From Kordia sp965283645 (GTDB taxonomy: Bacteria; Bacteroidota; Bacteroidia; Flavobacteriales; Flavobacteriaceae), in assembly GCF_965283645.1 (NCBI RefSeq), contig NZ_CBDIPG010000001.1, positions 3,534,001 through 3,598,000 of the forward strand: a DNA stretch of 64,000 nucleotides. The letters are read 5' to 3'. How positions within the stretch are numbered: the stretch's first letter is position 1; the number at the start of each line of letters is the position of its first letter. Below the pieces are notes generated by a model. It did not search any database and had not been told where the DNA came from. It was given only the letters and a program-made list of their open reading frames with translations. The translations under genes and the position numbers were made by a program. Positions 63,542 to 64,000 of this stretch are shown here, piece by piece.

Positions 63542-64000
63542 ATGGGAATTAAGAGTTTTCAAGGAGCTAGAAAAGAGCAAGTTAAAAATACAAACAAAGG
63601 AGAAGCATTCAAAGTGAGTGATTATATGACAAGAAATTTAATCACATTTAAACCACAACAGACTGTAGAAGAAGTGATTCAGAAATTAATTCAGCATAAA
63701 ATATCTGGTGGACCAGTTGTAAATGAAAAAAATGAGTTGATCGGAATTATTTCAGAAGGCGATTGTATCAAGCAAATTTCAGACAGTCGCTATTACAATA
63801 TGCCTTTTGAGCATAACACAATTGAAGCACATATGGCAAAAGATGTGGAAACGATTGATGGTAATTTGGACATTTTTGATGCGGCAAATAAATTTATTCA
63901 ATCTAAAAGAAGACGTTTTCCTATTGTTGAAAATGGAAAACTTATTGGACAAATAAGTCAAAAAGATATTTTAAAAGCGGCAATGAAGCTAAAAGGACAA
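63542..64000 (+). CDS. CBS-domain protein, partial (cut by window end)
   Basis: An open frame from ATG 63542 runs off the right edge after 153 codons. Two CBS motifs are visible: VSDYMTRNLITFKPQQTVEEVIQKL with SGGPVVNEKNELIGIISEGD (about 25-77), and HMAKDVETIDGNLDIFDAANKF with RRFPIVENGKLIGQISQKDIL (about 99-148). Standalone CBS pairs bind adenine nucleotides and regulate partner proteins. The protein is probably almost complete, as this family is about 155 residues. TAACTTTA near 63511 is one base off the -7 consensus and could be its promoter. Confidence 0.88.
   Translation, partial: MGIKSFQGARKEQVKNTNKGEAFKVSDYMTRNLITFKPQQTVEEVIQKLIQHKISGGPVVNEKNELIGIISEGDCIKQISDSRYYNMPFEHNTIEAHMAKDVETIDGNLDIFDAANKFIQSKRRRFPIVENGKLIGQISQKDILKAAMKLKGQ

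Noticed and set aside
1..64000. tRNA or rRNA genes, prophage or IS transposase
   Set aside because: I looked for these and saw no cloverleaf-like stretch, rRNA sequence, phage module or transposase frame.

Overview
The window comes from the chromosome of a low-GC member of the Bacteroidota, almost certainly a marine-type Flavobacteriaceae. Evidence is the SusC/SusD pair, GLPGLI-family protein, type IX secretion (T9SS) sorting tails, lipoproteins with a short SC/AC lipobox, promoters resembling TAnnTTTG, A-rich sequence instead of Shine-Dalgarno sites, and a Bacteroidota-type class I lanthipeptide leader. Kordia is my guess for the genus; it was not tested.

Layout. 1-3812 (+): end of an outer-membrane barrel gene, a GLPGLI protein, an ABC exporter (ATPase and permease) and a DCC thiol-disulfide protein. 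3975-4514 (-): msrA. 4515-5857 has no convincing gene; it holds a possible small RNA and five tandem 122-bp repeats, each with a perfect hairpin. 5858-29179: a complete alpha-glucan (starch/maltodextrin) utilisation locus. Its minus arm carries GH13, GH31, a double esterase, GH13, GH65, beta-phosphoglucomutase, an MFS sugar transporter and a LacI regulator. Its plus arm carries susC, susD, a SusE-like protein and a T9SS-exported GH13 amylase. The predicted route is binding and cutting of alpha-glucan at the surface, TonB-driven import, periplasmic trimming, MFS uptake of maltose, phosphorolysis by GH65 to glucose and beta-glucose-1-phosphate, and isomerisation by PgmB.

29399-32523 (-): a redoxin lipoprotein, an unknown lipoprotein and a YHYH-domain protein. 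32524-33330 looks decayed: it has a degenerate copy of an intergenic segment and a stub of a delta-60-repeat protein. 33328-34614 (-): a lone OLD/RloA-like AAA ATPase.

34914-46377 is a class I lanthipeptide locus and the most interesting part of the window. It has a C39-peptidase ABC exporter and a HlyD adaptor (+), then three precursors with near-identical leaders and divergent cores ending in Cys, a fourth divergent precursor-like gene, a membrane-anchored TPR/AraC regulator, a split LanB dehydratase and a LanC cyclase (all -). The largest precursor carries seven consecutive Thr-x-x-Cys modules at an exact five-residue period.

46515-56279: a membrane-anchored anti-sigma/TPR protein and an ECF sigma factor (-) face a 1218-residue T9SS cargo protein, a subtilisin-like lipoprotein protease and a membrane-anchored TPR-CHAT protease (+). 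I suggest these as a possible protease-sigma signalling island. 56373-64000 is ordinary: a threonine-dehydrogenase-type SDR, two small lipoproteins, an M13 peptidase, an M28 peptidase with a membrane domain and a CBS-domain protein cut by the window end. Several families of short hairpin repeats lie between genes throughout.
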